Source: Climacteris rufus (Eukaryota; Chordata; Aves; Passeriformes; Climacteridae). Taken from it: DNA of 64,000 bases. The stretch is taken from positions 2,339,339 through 2,403,338 of the forward strand of contig VZRZ01000996.1 in NCBI GenBank assembly GCA_013398175.1, given 5' to 3'. A program made the position numbers and the translations under genes. The notes under the pieces were generated by a model that was not told the DNA's origin, made no database searches, and worked only from the letters and a program-made list of their open reading frames with translations. Positions 26,664 to 39,879 of the stretch are shown in pieces (the first letter of the stretch is position 1; the number at the start of each line of letters is the position of its first letter).

Positions 26664-26805
26664 TCTGGGTTGGACGGGGCTTCGACCACCCTGATCTGAT
26701 GGAAGGTGTCCCTGCCCATGGCTGAAGGAGGTTGGAACTGGATGTTCTTTAAAGTCCTTGGTGCCCAAATAAGTCTATGATTCTACAGAATCATATTCTG
26801 TAGAA
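26664..26805 (+). mobile_element. CR1 LINE 3' end, short fragment
   Basis: This is the terminal part of a CR1 3' UTR on the plus strand. It shows GGTTGGACGGGGCTTCGACC, GAAGGTGTCCCTGCCCATGG, GGTTGGAACTGGATGTTCTT and a tail beginning CTATGATTCTA, in the standard CR1 order. It is severely 5'-truncated. The last 25 bases (26781-26805) form an 11-bp perfect hairpin with a 3-base loop, which replaces the usual repeated tail. Confidence 0.92.
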
Positions 26806-29128
26806 CCTGTATTCAGTGCTATGTTTGGGAACAGCTTTGGGGAAGCTCTGTGCCAACAAACATCCAAGGCAATGATGCAAATTATTGCTAGAAGGTTTTC
26901 TTTCAGCACAGCACAAACACTCAGCAAGGGATGAAGTTTAGCCTATTCTGACAAACCATTTTGCCCGGATTAATGTCCTTGGCTTGTCAGAGTCATGATG
27001 TTTTGGCAGGGGGGTTGTGCAAAGGTGGGGACTATATGTACATCTCTTTGTGCCTCATTTTTATAGGTCAGGTTTGCAGGAAAACCCCAAAACACATCAG
27101 TTAGAGGGATGAGGCAATTTGGCTATAGTTGGCTTCAATCCCATCTATACTAGAGGTTATTTTAATTGCTCTGAATTCTTGCCTAGTGCCTGCAAGTGAA
27201 AAAACTCTGTGTACAGTTCAGGGGATCAGTCATCTCACTAGTGTCACTCCAGTGTCATGCAGAGGGTAAATGAGACAAGAGAGCCTGCAGCAACATCCAG
27301 TAGGGATGAACAGGAGGAAGCTCTTGGGCTTGCGCCGGTGATTCCCAATGAGTTCAATGATTCACCCTGGGAAAGAAAGAAATTAGAAAGGTTAGCTGGT
27401 ATTACTACTTTCTTTGTTGCCCCATGTCTCTAGAGTTGCTGTATTATTGTCTTCATGTGTTATGGTGAAAGAACTCAGTAAATTACTTATGTCATGCCCT
27501 AATTAGTGCTTCCAAAGGAGGCTAATTTAATTAAATTACAAGACAGAGACATAAAGGGGACACATCCTGCTCTAATTCAGAACAGTTATGAATTTCATTA
27601 GTAAATTTTAGAATGGTTTACAGTTCTGTGCTTTCATTTTGAAGTTCTGGACAATGTCCAAAGTCAAATATAAAAGCCATTTTCTCATCCAAATAGACCC
27701 TCATCTTAGCTTCCAATTGCACATCAAAAGATCCCATAATTTCCTCTCAAAAAAAATTAAGATCTTAGGTGTAGAAAACATTCTTTCTCCTCCCTGTGTC
27801 CCATAATCCTCTCACTGCCTGCTCTATGGCTGGCTTCGTTGCCCTCCCTGTACTGGGACCAGCTAAGCAGGGCAGGGCAAACTGCAGCAGTTTGACTTTG
27901 GGAGGTCTGACAAGTGACCTGTAGCTTCATCTGCTTTGTTTTGATCCTTTAAGTTTGTTAGAGGCTGTAGTGGATATCTATCTTTCTATTTTAAGGAAAA
28001 AGGGGTTGCATTTTTGTTTTTCCTGTAAAGTTTCACCTATGAAATATGTGAAAACAGAGTAAATGAAGCTACAGATGGAGCAAACTGTTAAAGAAAACCC
28101 TTACATGACCTCAAAAAACTTCATTTTCTCCCCTACTCCTTCTTTTTTTTCTTGTTTCATCAAATAAAAGAATTTATTTATTTCTTCTGTGTTCCTACTT
28201 TGGAGGAACAGGAAGGACAGCTTATGTTTTTGAAGGACAGCTGTTTGTCATGCTCTGAAGGTTGCAGTTGGACTTAAGCAGCTTACCCTGCAGAATGAAA
28301 TGTAAAGTGAGGCTTTTTCGGTACACAGACAAGTATTTTATATACTGTGATTTTGGTGGGAGGTTATTTTTTTGAAACAGTTCATAAAGCGACTGTGTTG
28401 TGACCGGAAATTATTTCTAGAAGTCATCCACTAGGTAATTTCTCCCTTCTGCTCTCATTTATATTTTCTTTATAAGTTTAGTGAAATTAATACTGCTGAA
28501 ATAACATATTTTTGGCTTCACTAATAGGAACATAAGAACAAATTAACTGAAGGTCAGTGAAGTTTCACTGTGTTACCCATGGTTCTGTCAATCTTTCCAG
28601 CCTCTGGGTTTCTTAATTTCATTGTGGATGTTGTGATTTTCTTTACCTTATATTTAAATCTTTCTTTCATCAACATAAGCTGAAGGCACACCTACAAAAT
28701 TTTGAATTCACTCTGAAATATGTCATCTTGTTTCCATCTTTCTTTTCCTTTCTAATGATGAAGATCTCACTCCTTTTCTGTAAATTGAAATAACAATTTG
28801 TGACAACCAGTCAGTCACAGGCTTTTGGCCAAGTGTCACTCGTGTCTTCAGCCTTCTACACCACTAATGATCCCTAAAATCCCTTTGGGGTTACAATATT
28901 TACACCTTCACAACTAGATAGCTAAGGAAAACTGAAGTGGGCAAAGTCTGCTGAATTATTTTGGCATTTAAATTACTTTCCTGCACTGAGAGTGCAGGCG
29001 TATCGGTTCCACTGAGAAGAAAGCTAGTCCATAATTAAGTCATCAGGGTCTTGTGTCAGTGCAATGCACTAAGCTGTCAGAAAGCTGTCTGGTATCTCTT
29101 GCTTCTCTCTGTTTTCATTTGTCACTGT

Positions 29129-29188
29129 TCCTTCATGTCTTCCTGTTTCCTTTCCAGCTCCTTCATATCTTCCAGTTTCCTTTCCACT
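29129..29188. repeat. 30-bp tandem duplication, two copies
   Basis: Pyrimidine-rich copies at 29129-29158 and 29159-29188 share TCCTTCAT and GTTTCCTTTCCA with about four differences. The duplication gives the serine/phenylalanine-rich repeat in an overlapping spurious open frame. Confidence 0.85.
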
Positions 29189-32100
29189 CTCACAGTCAGC
29201 AACTCAAGGTTTCAAAGGCTGTTCCAGAGACTCCAGCTGTGCTACCGAGAGGTTTAACATCTTCCGTCATCCCAGACATTGAAGTGGATAGATAAAAGCA
29301 TGATCATACAGCAGAGAGAAGGAAGGAAAAACCTCTTGGAATCGGAGAGGGACAAAAAACTTGCACACTATCCATACTTCTCATTTAGTCAAGACTTGGT
29401 CTGGGGCAGGCATAGCCTCCTATGATATTTTGGAATGTACAAAGGCACAGTTGAAACGATCTCTATGGATAATCTTTTTTTTTTCTTTTTGGAGCAACAT
29501 ATTTATATATGACTTTACCTAATCTTCTGTTAGAGCATTCTAAGGACCTAATTAAAATTAACACAGAAAATTCTGAGAAAAAAACCCAACAGAAAATAGA
29601 GCACCAAAATTTAAAAAAAATTAAATAGAAGGAATATTAGCTAAAGGAATTTTTGCTCGCTCTGGGGTAATTTAACATCAACAAAAACAATTCTGTTAGA
29701 TAATTTTTAGACTTAGAGAGTTACTGTGCTCTGGCAGATGGGAAGCAAAAGAAATGAAAAAATCATGTGCTTAAAATTATATAAAAATAAGCGAGCGAGT
29801 GTTGAAATGAGAAAGATTTGCTTTCTACCTGCCGTGTCCATTGTGACTCCCTAGATATTCTCTTCTGAGAAGGAATCAAAATCCACATGGTCACTTACCA
29901 TAGCAAAGAAAAATTAAAATTTGACACAGACAGATTCTTTGCTGTTTCCATTATATTGTTAAATCATTTTAGAGCTGCTGCAACCCATTTTGCCCAGGGA
30001 AGGATGTATTTCTCTGCAAGTCTTCTTTCCTGGCTTTATTAAACTGTGAATACAAGAATCATGCATGACCTGCAAAGAATATAAGGTCAGCTGGGTTGCA
30101 TCACTTTTGGTATGCGAACCAGCTGTCAAAAATGCAATAACAATACACTATGGGAGATTATGGAGCTGGAGGACTCTTACCATAGGCAAAGCACAGAGAA
30201 TGATTTTTCAAAGAGGTGTGTGCTGTCATCAACGTTGGAGAGCGAAACAACTAAATTCCTTCGGTGGCTTTTGGAAACATACCTTGTAGCACCAAGAGAC
30301 ACAAAACTTTCTTTAGAATTTTTATTTAAAAATGGCAACTTTTGTAGGAAGTTTTTGACACTTCCAGCTTTGTAAGTAACTGAACCCTGGTACACAAATT
30401 CTCAGTGTTTTTCAGGTCATACTAAGCACTCTTTCCAAACTATTCAGACATCTGTACTACTTCTGCAACTCTGATACTGTAACACACAGAGCCAACGTCT
30501 CACTGCCAGTTTACCGAAAATGCACTACAAGTTGTGAGGCATTTGCAAACTGTTTTGATCAATCATACAAAATCCATGTAACTAAAATAAGAAAATTCCT
30601 CCATAATATTAATAATTCAGTATAGTAATAAGCATAATAATTATAGCAGAGTGGAGAATTCAGTGAAAATTAGATGCAGAAATAGATAGTTGATGCATTA
30701 ATCAGGCCAAAACTAGAAAGGCTATTAGGGTCTTGTCACTGGCCCATCATACAACGTCAGCCATTCCCCTTCACCAAGGGAAGTGCCCCAAGTGTGTGCT
30801 GGAACTTCCAGATGACTTTTCAGAATTCTGTGTAAGTCTTTGCAATTTGATTTTTTGCTACGCATTAAGCATTGTTCCAGAATGGGTGGTGTTACTTATG
30901 CCCTTAATCGCCCATTTGAAATGGGGCTTTAATTTCCTAATTGGCCAACTGCTTCACCAAGCTGCTGTTTTCTGACTTTCTTCTTGTAAATACAGTAACA
31001 GCAAAGACACTGAACAGCATACCTTAAGGTTTTATCCAATCTCTATTAAAATCCTGATCCTTTAAAGCAGTGCGTATCCTGTACACACACGTATCTGACT
31101 AGCAGCTGTTCCCAACTATATTGAAGTCTCTTATATTCAGGTTTTTCCAACTGCTTTCCCATGCCTTTCTTTTTTTCCCACTGACAGCCATGTCACATAA
31201 AAATGTTGTCAGATTAACTTCTGGTGGCTTTGAAATGTATCAAAAGAGTAAAAAAAAAAAGCATTTCAAGAGACTGATTTGTTTCTTATGTTAGTCAGGT
31301 ATTTTTGGCAAACAAGTTATGAAAAAAACTATGAATCTTTGAATTTTCATTGTGCGAGTGACAAAATTAAGAACCTCTACAAGAAGTACCTACTTTTTGA
31401 AAAAATATTTCTGCTACAAAATGAAGATAGAAGAGTGTGTGTAGGTAGAGGTGTGCATGAAGAACTAAATTTTTAATAAGTAAGATGTGCATTTTTATCC
31501 AAATATTCAGTTTAGCAACAGCATAAAGCAATAAATGAACATTGTTACTACACTAATGACTTTTAGCTGCAAAAGCAGCAGCAGGAAGAGAAATGCCAAG
31601 TACTTTGCCTACATCAACATGGTAGAATTTCAGGTCCTCCATTTGAGCAGCAATGAATGACAAAAAAACACAAGGCATTTGTCATACCAAGTACTTTCTA
31701 AACAACCTATAGAATCAATTGCTGGAAACTCTTTGGCAAATACTATAAACAAGAAATGCATTTGTAGAAATTAGACTGGTTTACTGAGGGAAAATCTGTA
31801 GGTATTCTCTGCAAAGGATCATTCAAGCAACTGTACCATGTACTTATTCAATATTAGCTTATATCACTAATGTGTACTCTGGGGAAAAATGAAGTTTTAT
31901 AGCACATTTGCCATTCAGTTTTCTTTGTCAAATTACTAAATGTGATTCACTCATTTTAAGCTCCAGCTCTTCACTAGAAACATTTGGATTATTTCAGCCT
32001 GTGTCCCTAAATCATTGGTATTCGGAGCAGGATTGTCTGAGACTGTAAAAAGTATCTAAGCAAAGTAAATGTAATGGAAGAAGAACTAATTTCACCATGC

Positions 32101-34400
32101 AGAAATTCTGTAATAGATATTGAGAAATGTTCCAAGAAAACAGAAAGATTTCTATTGCTATATCAGTAAGACAGTAAATATATCCAGATCATAGTGCTGT
32201 TTATCATGAAAGTACAAGATTGATTTTAAAAACTCAAGATGGATAGTTTCACCACAGAGCACTGGAGACCTTTTCTCCAAGTACTTTCAAAAGTACTTCC
32301 TCACAAACTGATTTATATTTTTCTTATTTTTGTCTTATGCTTTCTGTTTGTTCTCTCTTCCATTATCACAGTATCTCCATTTTCTTGAATGTTATCGGTT
32401 TTCCAGCATTTGCAATGTATTATTTTGTTCCTTTGATAATAATCATGTAGACATAAAACACTGGTGGTATTTGAGGAGAGTCCAAATTTTCTCAGTGTAG
32501 GAATACTCCCAACTTCTTCCACCAAGAAAAACACTTCAGGCCTTGTTGCAACTTTCAGTAGTGCAAATACCAATTGCAAATACCACCATCATTATTCATA
32601 ATGATAAAAAATTGAAGTCTTTAAACAGATATGTGCCAGACTGGCCTCCAAATTACATGACTGAGAATATTTTTCAGTGGTAATAAATTCCATGATATAT
32701 GTGAATTTTTTTTTTTTTTACAGTGAGGAGGAGTTTGCTGTCAAGTTACAAGACTGCTTTTGGCCAAAATATTGGGAAAAATATAGTATGTTAACACTGA
32801 AAAGTTTTTTGCACAGTATTTTTATTTTCTGAATTCTCCCAATATTGAAGACGACCAGCAAGGAAGAAGAGAAAAAAAGGTTACATTATCCTGAAAATGA
32901 TACAATGGTGAGCTGAAGAAAACTTTTAAGGTTTCGTATCTAGGTAATGTGAGACAAACAGCTGAAATACAGTCTCCAAGTTCCCAGTAGAGATCTGATC
33001 TAGTGTATATGTTTATATCTCTTGCACACAGGTGCCTCAGAAGTGGGAATGTGTTGATATTCAAAGGTTCTGTGGGTAAGAGGGGTATTACTGCCCCATT
33101 TTATGGAAGGGATGGTGGGGCAGAGTGACACAGTGGCTTCTGGTTCACAAAAACTGCCAGTGATGGAAAAGCATCAGTCCTGCCCTGCTCTCATCCCAAT
33201 CCAGTGTGCCATTCTCAGCAGGAGCATTCATGCCATGATCAAACAAATCCTGAAACTGAGACCCTCCTGTGTTAAAAAATGTAATATTTTCTTCTTTTGT
33301 GGAGGAGAAGACAGCTGGAACAGTTCCAGCACATACATGTCCTGCCTTGTGTCCTGGTGTAGCACCTCTGCTGCCTGCACTGCTGCTTTTGGTGGCAGCT
33401 CTGGACCTCCTTAACACAGAAAATCCTATGCTAAAGGCTGTGAGAGACTTTAGACCATGTGCTTTGTGCAAAGATGACTCTGCTAAAGCAAGGATGCTGC
33501 AGCTGCATCTCCCAAACTTCAGGCTGTTACTAATGGCTGCACCAGCCTTCCCTTCAGTGCTGAGCTGGGAATTACCCTAACTTAAAGTAAAAGTTTCTAG
33601 AGCTACAAAGCATCCAGTAGCAGCCAGCAAAAATTTATGAAGTGCATAGGTAATATGAGTAATCTTATTAACATCCTTCCAGGACTAACTTTAATATTAC
33701 TAAATTTACTGTATGCCAATAACATTTAAACAAAGATCTTTAGCTGATGCATCTTTTATTTTGTTTGTAAAAATAATTTAAAAAAAAACCAAAACAACAA
33801 AGGACAAAGGGGAAAATAGAGCCCATTATAGGAATTGTCACTGGAACAGTTTAAAAATAATAGAATGTGTAGCTGCAAGTATAGCCTACAACATAAAGTA
33901 GCAGCAGTCATAACCTTTCTTCTCTCTAGGGAAGAAGGAAGGGTGGGCTGGAATGAAGGCAGTATATACCTGCCAGCATTTTGTTGGCACATACATCTAG
34001 AGAAACATTTTTCTCTTCCATCTTACCCTGAAATTGTGGGCATTTGGGCAGAGTGACTTGGCCATACAACAGCCCCCTGTAACAGTATGTCTTTAGAGTG
34101 GAGTTATTTTTTGACTCTTGTTTCAGCTCTTCATTTTACTCCATTCATCATCCCCACACACAAACACTGATGCTGTCGGTCTCTGCAGGATGATGAAGTT
34201 GAAAAGAGAGGTTAGAGACAGTTTTCACGTTCATTCAACATTCTCACTTTCTGTGTTTACTGGTGAAGATCTAGCTCACAGGAACAAAGGTTTTTCAGGA
34301 ACAGATAGACCTCGTCAAGACATCACATTTGTTCCTTGGTTATTGATTAGTAACCTTATGCTAGAGGAGCCCTCTCCAAGATCAAGGTCATTACAATTCA

Positions 34401-34424
34401 CTCTTTGTTGCTCTCTTTGTTGCT
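34401..34424. repeat. 12-bp perfect tandem duplication
   Basis: CTCTTTGTTGCT twice in a row. Each copy contains CTTTGTT, which resembles a SOX/TCF-type core, so the duplication doubles a possible site. Confidence 0.85.
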
Positions 34425-34650
34425 ATAGATCCAGATAATTTAGTTTGAAATTATTATGGTTAGGCTATATAACTCAGCTATTCAAAGGTGCTCAGGGTCA
34501 TACCATCACCCCCTGCCTCCCACTTCCCTTCTTATGCCCAAAAGACACTGTCCTCTTGAAGACTTAGGTTTGAAACAAGTCCATGTGCTGCAGAGAGAAA
34601 GGACTAGGTGAGATGCCCTGTGGAGGCCAACAGAAATGCCCAGGGGAGCA

Positions 34651-34688
34651 CCAAGCTAATGAGGATTCATTAGCCTAAAATAGCTTGG
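34651..34688. repeat. Two alternative inverted repeats sharing one left arm
   Basis: GCTAATGA (34655-34662) pairs with TCATTAGC (34667-34674) over a 4-base spacer. CCAAGCTA (34651-34658) pairs with TAGCTTGG (34681-34688). The two stems share GCTA at 34655-34658, so they cannot form together. The inner repeat puts two TAAT homeodomain cores in mirror arrangement. Confidence 0.8.
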
Positions 34689-37600
34689 CAGCCGGGCTCC
34701 TTGCACCTCATCTCAATAAAAGCCAGTACTCAAAGCTGAGGGTCAATATACTGCCTGACTCTGCAGCGAAGACATGCTTAATGGGGCTATTACATTTTCC
34801 ACGTAAGGGAAATCCACCACTATTTATATCCAGCTTAGTACTTCAGATTCAGGCAGAATACTTCTGAAACTACATCTATCCAATATTAATAGCATCTGTC
34901 TCGCAGATTAACTATCACATTGTGTTTTTATTTAAACATCATCACTGAGCAATCACTCACTAAATTATTTAAAGGAAACAACAAAAAATTGTTTTAAGGT
35001 CACAAGAAGGATGTCAGCGGGCCAGTATTACTAAGCACTTTAAAACCTGGAAGATTTCATTTTAAGGAACTGTAATAATGCCTTTCTTTGGCATATGTAA
35101 TTCAATATTTTATATTTATGAAGATGGACATTTCTGAAGTGTTTAATGAGCAGCAATATAGTTGCTCAGTTAAAATGCAGAGCCTCATACTATTTTTAAT
35201 ATTATCCAGTAAGTAACTCAGTGCCATATGCTTCTGTAGTTTGACTGCCAAAGAATGCAGCAAGTTGCTTTGGAGGCTGCCTCGGAACCCCACACCCGAG
35301 CCAAAACTATGTTTGTTGTACAGAGCTATTGATGTCCACCAGTGTGGAACTTAAAAATGGCCCCACAGAGAAGTTATGCAGAGGTTCTGCTAACTCCATT
35401 GAACAGGATGTGGCTTGGCCCAGTGTATGGAATCGGGGCAAAGATTAAATGCTAGACATGCTACACTGGAAAAAGACAGTACAATCTTGCAAACAGCCAA
35501 GGTGCTTACTCCTCTTGGTTGCCAGATGACCTCTGCTCCCTAAAGCATAAGCCAACATGCTTAATTTCTGTGCATATCTTAGGGTGTATTAAATGTTTTG
35601 GGAAATGATAAGAGAGCCAGTACACTTTTAACTTCTGCTGCCTTCCTCTCACCTTTGCAGATATAGATGACTGAGCTAGAAATATATGCATGAAGTTTAA
35701 AAAATGGGAAAAGAAAAAAAGAAATTATCATCAACAATAAAAGGTGAACATGAACAGGAATTGAAGAGATCTGTTAGTTGTACACAGACTTTTATTTTGT
35801 TGTCTTTGTGCATTTTATTGGTTATTTAGTACAATGCTTACCTATCAGTATGCAAGTCTTTACTTTTTAATTGTTTGTCATACTTGCTCAAGATTAGAGT
35901 CCCATTTTGCACTGACAAGATTGCTTCCATAAACTCTAACAAGTAAGCACTTGTACTACCATCTTAATTTTTTTAACACCATGCAAAATAGTTCTGATGT
36001 CCGGTAACCACAAGAAGTCTCAAAAAATGCCAATGTTTTCATTCAGCATATGGGTATCCATTGATCACCCCAACATTAATGGGAGCCCCAATAATCTATA
36101 AACCAGACCCAAAGAAGTGTACCAAGACCTCCTTAAGGTGGAGGTGCCACAGAACTGTCATCCTGTGACGACTGCAAAATTCAAGAGACTCATTAGAATA
36201 AGAAATCGCTACATTTCTAAATCAATTCATTTTGCTGTAGTAGTGCTGATTTGATGCTAGAAGTGTGATGTGATGAGGACTCTGTGCTCAAAACCTTCTG
36301 GTGTTTTTCTGGCTGGAATAGTTGGTCTGTAAAAAGACAGATACTCCCCACAGATTTTTCTTTGTTAAATGAAGACAGATAACAATCTTTCCTCTCCATT
36401 CCACAAAGCAGCTGAACGTCCTGTGCTTAATATGACAGAAAACAACAATTAAAGTAAAATTTGCCTCACACATACACCAGCTACCTCCTATTTAGATATT
36501 TTCTGTACAATTTAATATTTTCAGCCTAAAAAAATAATGGTTGAGAAGGGACATAAATGCAAACAAAGGAGCGACAAATCTGAAACAGCTGTTAGGAAGC
36601 ACTCCCAGCACAGGAGAGCTGATGTGCTGAAAAGCTACCTGGGGGCAGGACGTTAAAAGACACCTCTCAAGAGAGCCTATCAGGAAGAGCAGAACAACAG
36701 AGGAAGGTTTGATTCAGATACCTTCTTGTCCTCTACACCTCTCACTCTACCACCTCAGAGAATTCTGCTTTTGTCACAAAACACAATCCTGTGGCCCATT
36801 CAAACCCACTTTAAAACAGAAGCAAAAACGTGAGAGAGAAATGTTGAGCAAATTTCAGATTAAAAGAGTAAGAAGATGTAAAAACACGGTTGTGTTCTTT
36901 TGCCTCCAACAGAAATTAGCAAGTTTGGTCCGGGATGTGACTCTAAGGACATTAAAATCCACTGAGTATCCATTCATGCCATTAGTACTTCGTTCATGAA
37001 ACAAGTGATTTTCAGTGTGGAAGATGATGGGAAATAAATTTTTAACCAGTGCTGATGACCATGTTGATAGCTACACAATTTATAGTGTATAAATAGTGTG
37101 TATAGACAATTTTAGGATTGTCTCTAAAAATAGCAAAATGACTACCTGTTGAATAGAGCATCCACTGTGATTAGTCCCACTCAGCCCATTCAGTTATTCT
37201 TAATGACTAATACTTAAAGTATCCTGTAAAGTACTTTGCAATCATGGCATCATCCTTCAAAACCAGGAGAAAGACAGGTGTAGCATTGGGGAAAATAAGT
37301 CAAAAGGTAACATGGATTTCTTTGTCAGAGACCTCAGCACTCAGTTCTCAATTCCTGCACTTGGTCCTCTATTCCTGTACTCACGCCTCGTTTCCCACCC
37401 CCAGTCTGTTATGGTTACTTTGTCAAAGAGGATTTTTGCATGTTTCTTTGTCTTTTTTAATGTGTGCAGAATCACACAGGGGAATTAATTCACTCAGAAA
37501 ACCAGAGAGTCTGCACTGAGTGATTCAGGGGAGAATTCTCATTTCCCCACACTCCTAAATCCAGTGCAGACCCCATTTGTTAATGCCCATGGGACATGTG

Positions 37601-38825
37601 CCAAGGATGGCAGTGATGAGGAACCAGGAGGCAAGCTCTGCATTGCTGGGCAGTCTATATAAATAATAAATAATGAAGCCTGTGCTACACTACAGAACCT
37701 GTTAAATACAAGTAGCTAAAATGTAGAGCTTTAGCAGCAAAGTTTTTGATCATCAGCTCCAGAAGGCAAAACTCAGGCAACTCCAATCTATTAGCATTTC
37801 TAGAGCAAGACGTTCTAGTTCATCTTCACAGGTAAGTACCAGGAAAGGATTGTGCTTTTTTGGGGTGTGGTTTTAAACTGTTCCTGTCCAGAGTTTGTTT
37901 ACTATCTCTACATGCCTTCATGGGGCAGGGGCAAAATGCAGAACTCCTCACTATCTTCTCTTTCATGAAGACTTGTTGAGTATGCCACTTGCTGTTGATA
38001 AGGGGGTAACTCAAGGAAGAAGCTGATTTGTCATGCAGAAGTGGATATCATGGGTGCACGTGACTTTGGGTATATTTTCCATTACAAACACATAAAGCTT
38101 GCTTTCCTTCTGACCCAGAAATGCTCTTGTCTAAACTACAAGATTTCCTGCTATTGAAGAGGTGCAGCATCAGAATTCAAAGCCAAAATATTCTGTGTCC
38201 ACTAAGAAACCCAGTTATTTTCTTGTTAAGTTCAGCCTGCTAAGCAAAACATTTGCATTACTCATAAATCAGCAAGAGCCACCATGCTTAGAAATCAAAG
38301 TAGTTTTGTCAAACCCTTCTGCACATCCTTCCTTTCTAAGTGTCACTGCAATGAAAATCCTTTGCAGCTGTTATGTGAGTGGATGACACAAATTATGCCT
38401 GGAAGGGATATGCTCTAGTTATGAAATGGTAATTTTTCGTGACAGATGACACACACATAGCCAGTCAAAGAACAAGGGTTTGTGATAGCAGGATATACAT
38501 ATACATTTTACAATCTCACTTCAGTAACTAAATCCTGGATATCAAAACAAGAAAGCTCATAGTTTCTAAAAGAAAACTCTCTTCTTATCAGGAGAATTAT
38601 TGATGGAGACAGTATGTGTGTACTGCTGGCACTTCTGGTAATGCGTATTCAGACTGACTTCTTCCTACCACTTTCAGACTCTTCCTTCTGGTAGTTCATG
38701 GTTCTCCTTTGAAATCTCATGCAAATTCCTACATCTTTTGTATTACCAGCTTTCTTTGAGGGTTTATCTTCTGAGCCAGCATATGCTGACTGGAGGAGCA
38801 GTAAGGGTTAGTAGGCCACAGTTCT

Positions 38826-38861
38826 TTACAGGGATGTGTTGTTACAGGGATGTGTTGTTAC
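38826..38861. repeat. 16-bp perfect tandem duplication
   Basis: TTACAGGGATGTGTTG occurs twice exactly, plus the first four bases of a third copy. It looks like a recent local duplication. Confidence 0.9.
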
Positions 38862-39225
38862 TGCTGTCCTGGTGTAGCTGGTTAATCTCAGGATCATCAC
38901 AAATTCTGCTTTTCAGGCCAATCTGTCCTGCTCTTTGAAGACACACTTTGGCTGGGATTTGCTGCTGCCTTCATCTGTCAGATGTTTTCCTGTTAAGTCT
39001 CTCTGTTGTTCACATGCTTTGCTTCCACACCATGTGGAGCAACTACCAGCTGAGCCACTTATGATTCTGGTCTTGCCATGTTTCCCTAGGAGCCTCCCAT
39101 TACAATGCCATTGACTTGAACTTAATCTACCACCAGTCCTTAGTCTCAGTTACCAGCAGAATTTTAATCTGTCTGAATTTCAGCATGTTCAGCATGGCTA
39201 CCTGATGGCTGAGCTAGCTCACCAG

Positions 39226-39745
39226 ATCACAGAGTCATTAAGGTTGGAAAATACCTCTATGATCATGAAGCTCAGCTGTTAACTTAGCACTGCTGTGTTC
39301 ATCACTAAACCATATCCTTAAATGCCACATCCACATTCTGAACACTGCCAGGGATAGTGATTTCACCACTTCCCTGAGCAGCCTGTTCTGATGCTTCAAC
39401 ACCCTTTCAGTGAAGAAATTGTTCCTAATATCCAATCTAAAGTTCCCCTGGTGCAACTCGAGACTGTTTCTTCTTGTCCTTGTTCACTCATTACTTGTGA
39501 GAAGAGACTGACCCCCCACCTGACTACAACCTCCTCTCCAGGTAGTTGTAGAGAGCAATAAGGTCTCCCCTCCTTTTCACTAGGCTAAACAACTCCAGCT
39601 CCCTCAGCTACTCCTCACAAGATTTGTACTCCAGACACTTCACCCACTCCATTGCCCTTCTCTGGACATGCTTTAGTGCCTCTATGTCTTTATGTAGTGA
39701 GGGGCCCAAAACTGAACACAGAATTAGGGGTGCATCCTAATAGCC
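39226..39745 (-). mobile_element. CR1 LINE fragment, 5'-truncated
   Basis: A minus-strand CR1 whose 3' end lies at 39226 (complement of the tail, ATCACAGAGTCATTAAGG). The minus strand still reads [20 protein letters not shown] just upstream of the 3' end, a typical translated CR1 stretch. Further right come the complements of the usual CR1 phrases (CTTCTTGTCCTTGTTCACTC, TAGTGAGGGGCCCAAAACTG). The body breaks off near 39745, where a second CR1 piece of opposite orientation starts soon after. Confidence 0.92.
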
Positions 39746-39814
39746 TCTCAGGGTGAATGCTGGATTTCTCCTATTTTCCATGGGGACTCAGAGAAAGCTG
39801 GCTTCTGGTCAAAC

Positions 39815-39879
39815 TGGAGTTGGACTTTGATGATTCCTGTGGGTCCCTTCCAGCTCAGGATATTCTACGATTCTATGGA
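39815..39879 (+). mobile_element. CR1 LINE 3' tail, opposite orientation
   Basis: TTGGACTTTGATGATTCCTG, GGGTCCCTTCCAGCTCAGGA and TATTCTACGATTCTATGG are the last about 65 bp of a CR1 3' UTR on the plus strand. The GGGTCCCTTCCA variant differs from the neighbouring copy, so this is probably a different subfamily and a separate insertion. The interval 39746-39814 could not be assigned. Confidence 0.88.

Larger units (their letters stand above)
26806..39225. other. Noncoding unique DNA, no gene seen
   Basis: No gene, RNA gene or transposon recognised over 12.4 kb. Open frames are at most 108 codons and have partners on the other strand. It holds several short tandem duplications (29.1, 34.4, 38.8 kb), AT-rich blocks with paired TAAT cores (27.5, 34.65 kb) and an A-rich tract near 33.77 kb. 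Confidence 0.65.

Noticed and set aside
33314..33330. 17-bp palindrome GCTGGAACAGTTCCAGC
   Set aside because: Perfect but short. It does not match the spacing of known hormone-response or heat-shock elements, and its surroundings are ordinary.
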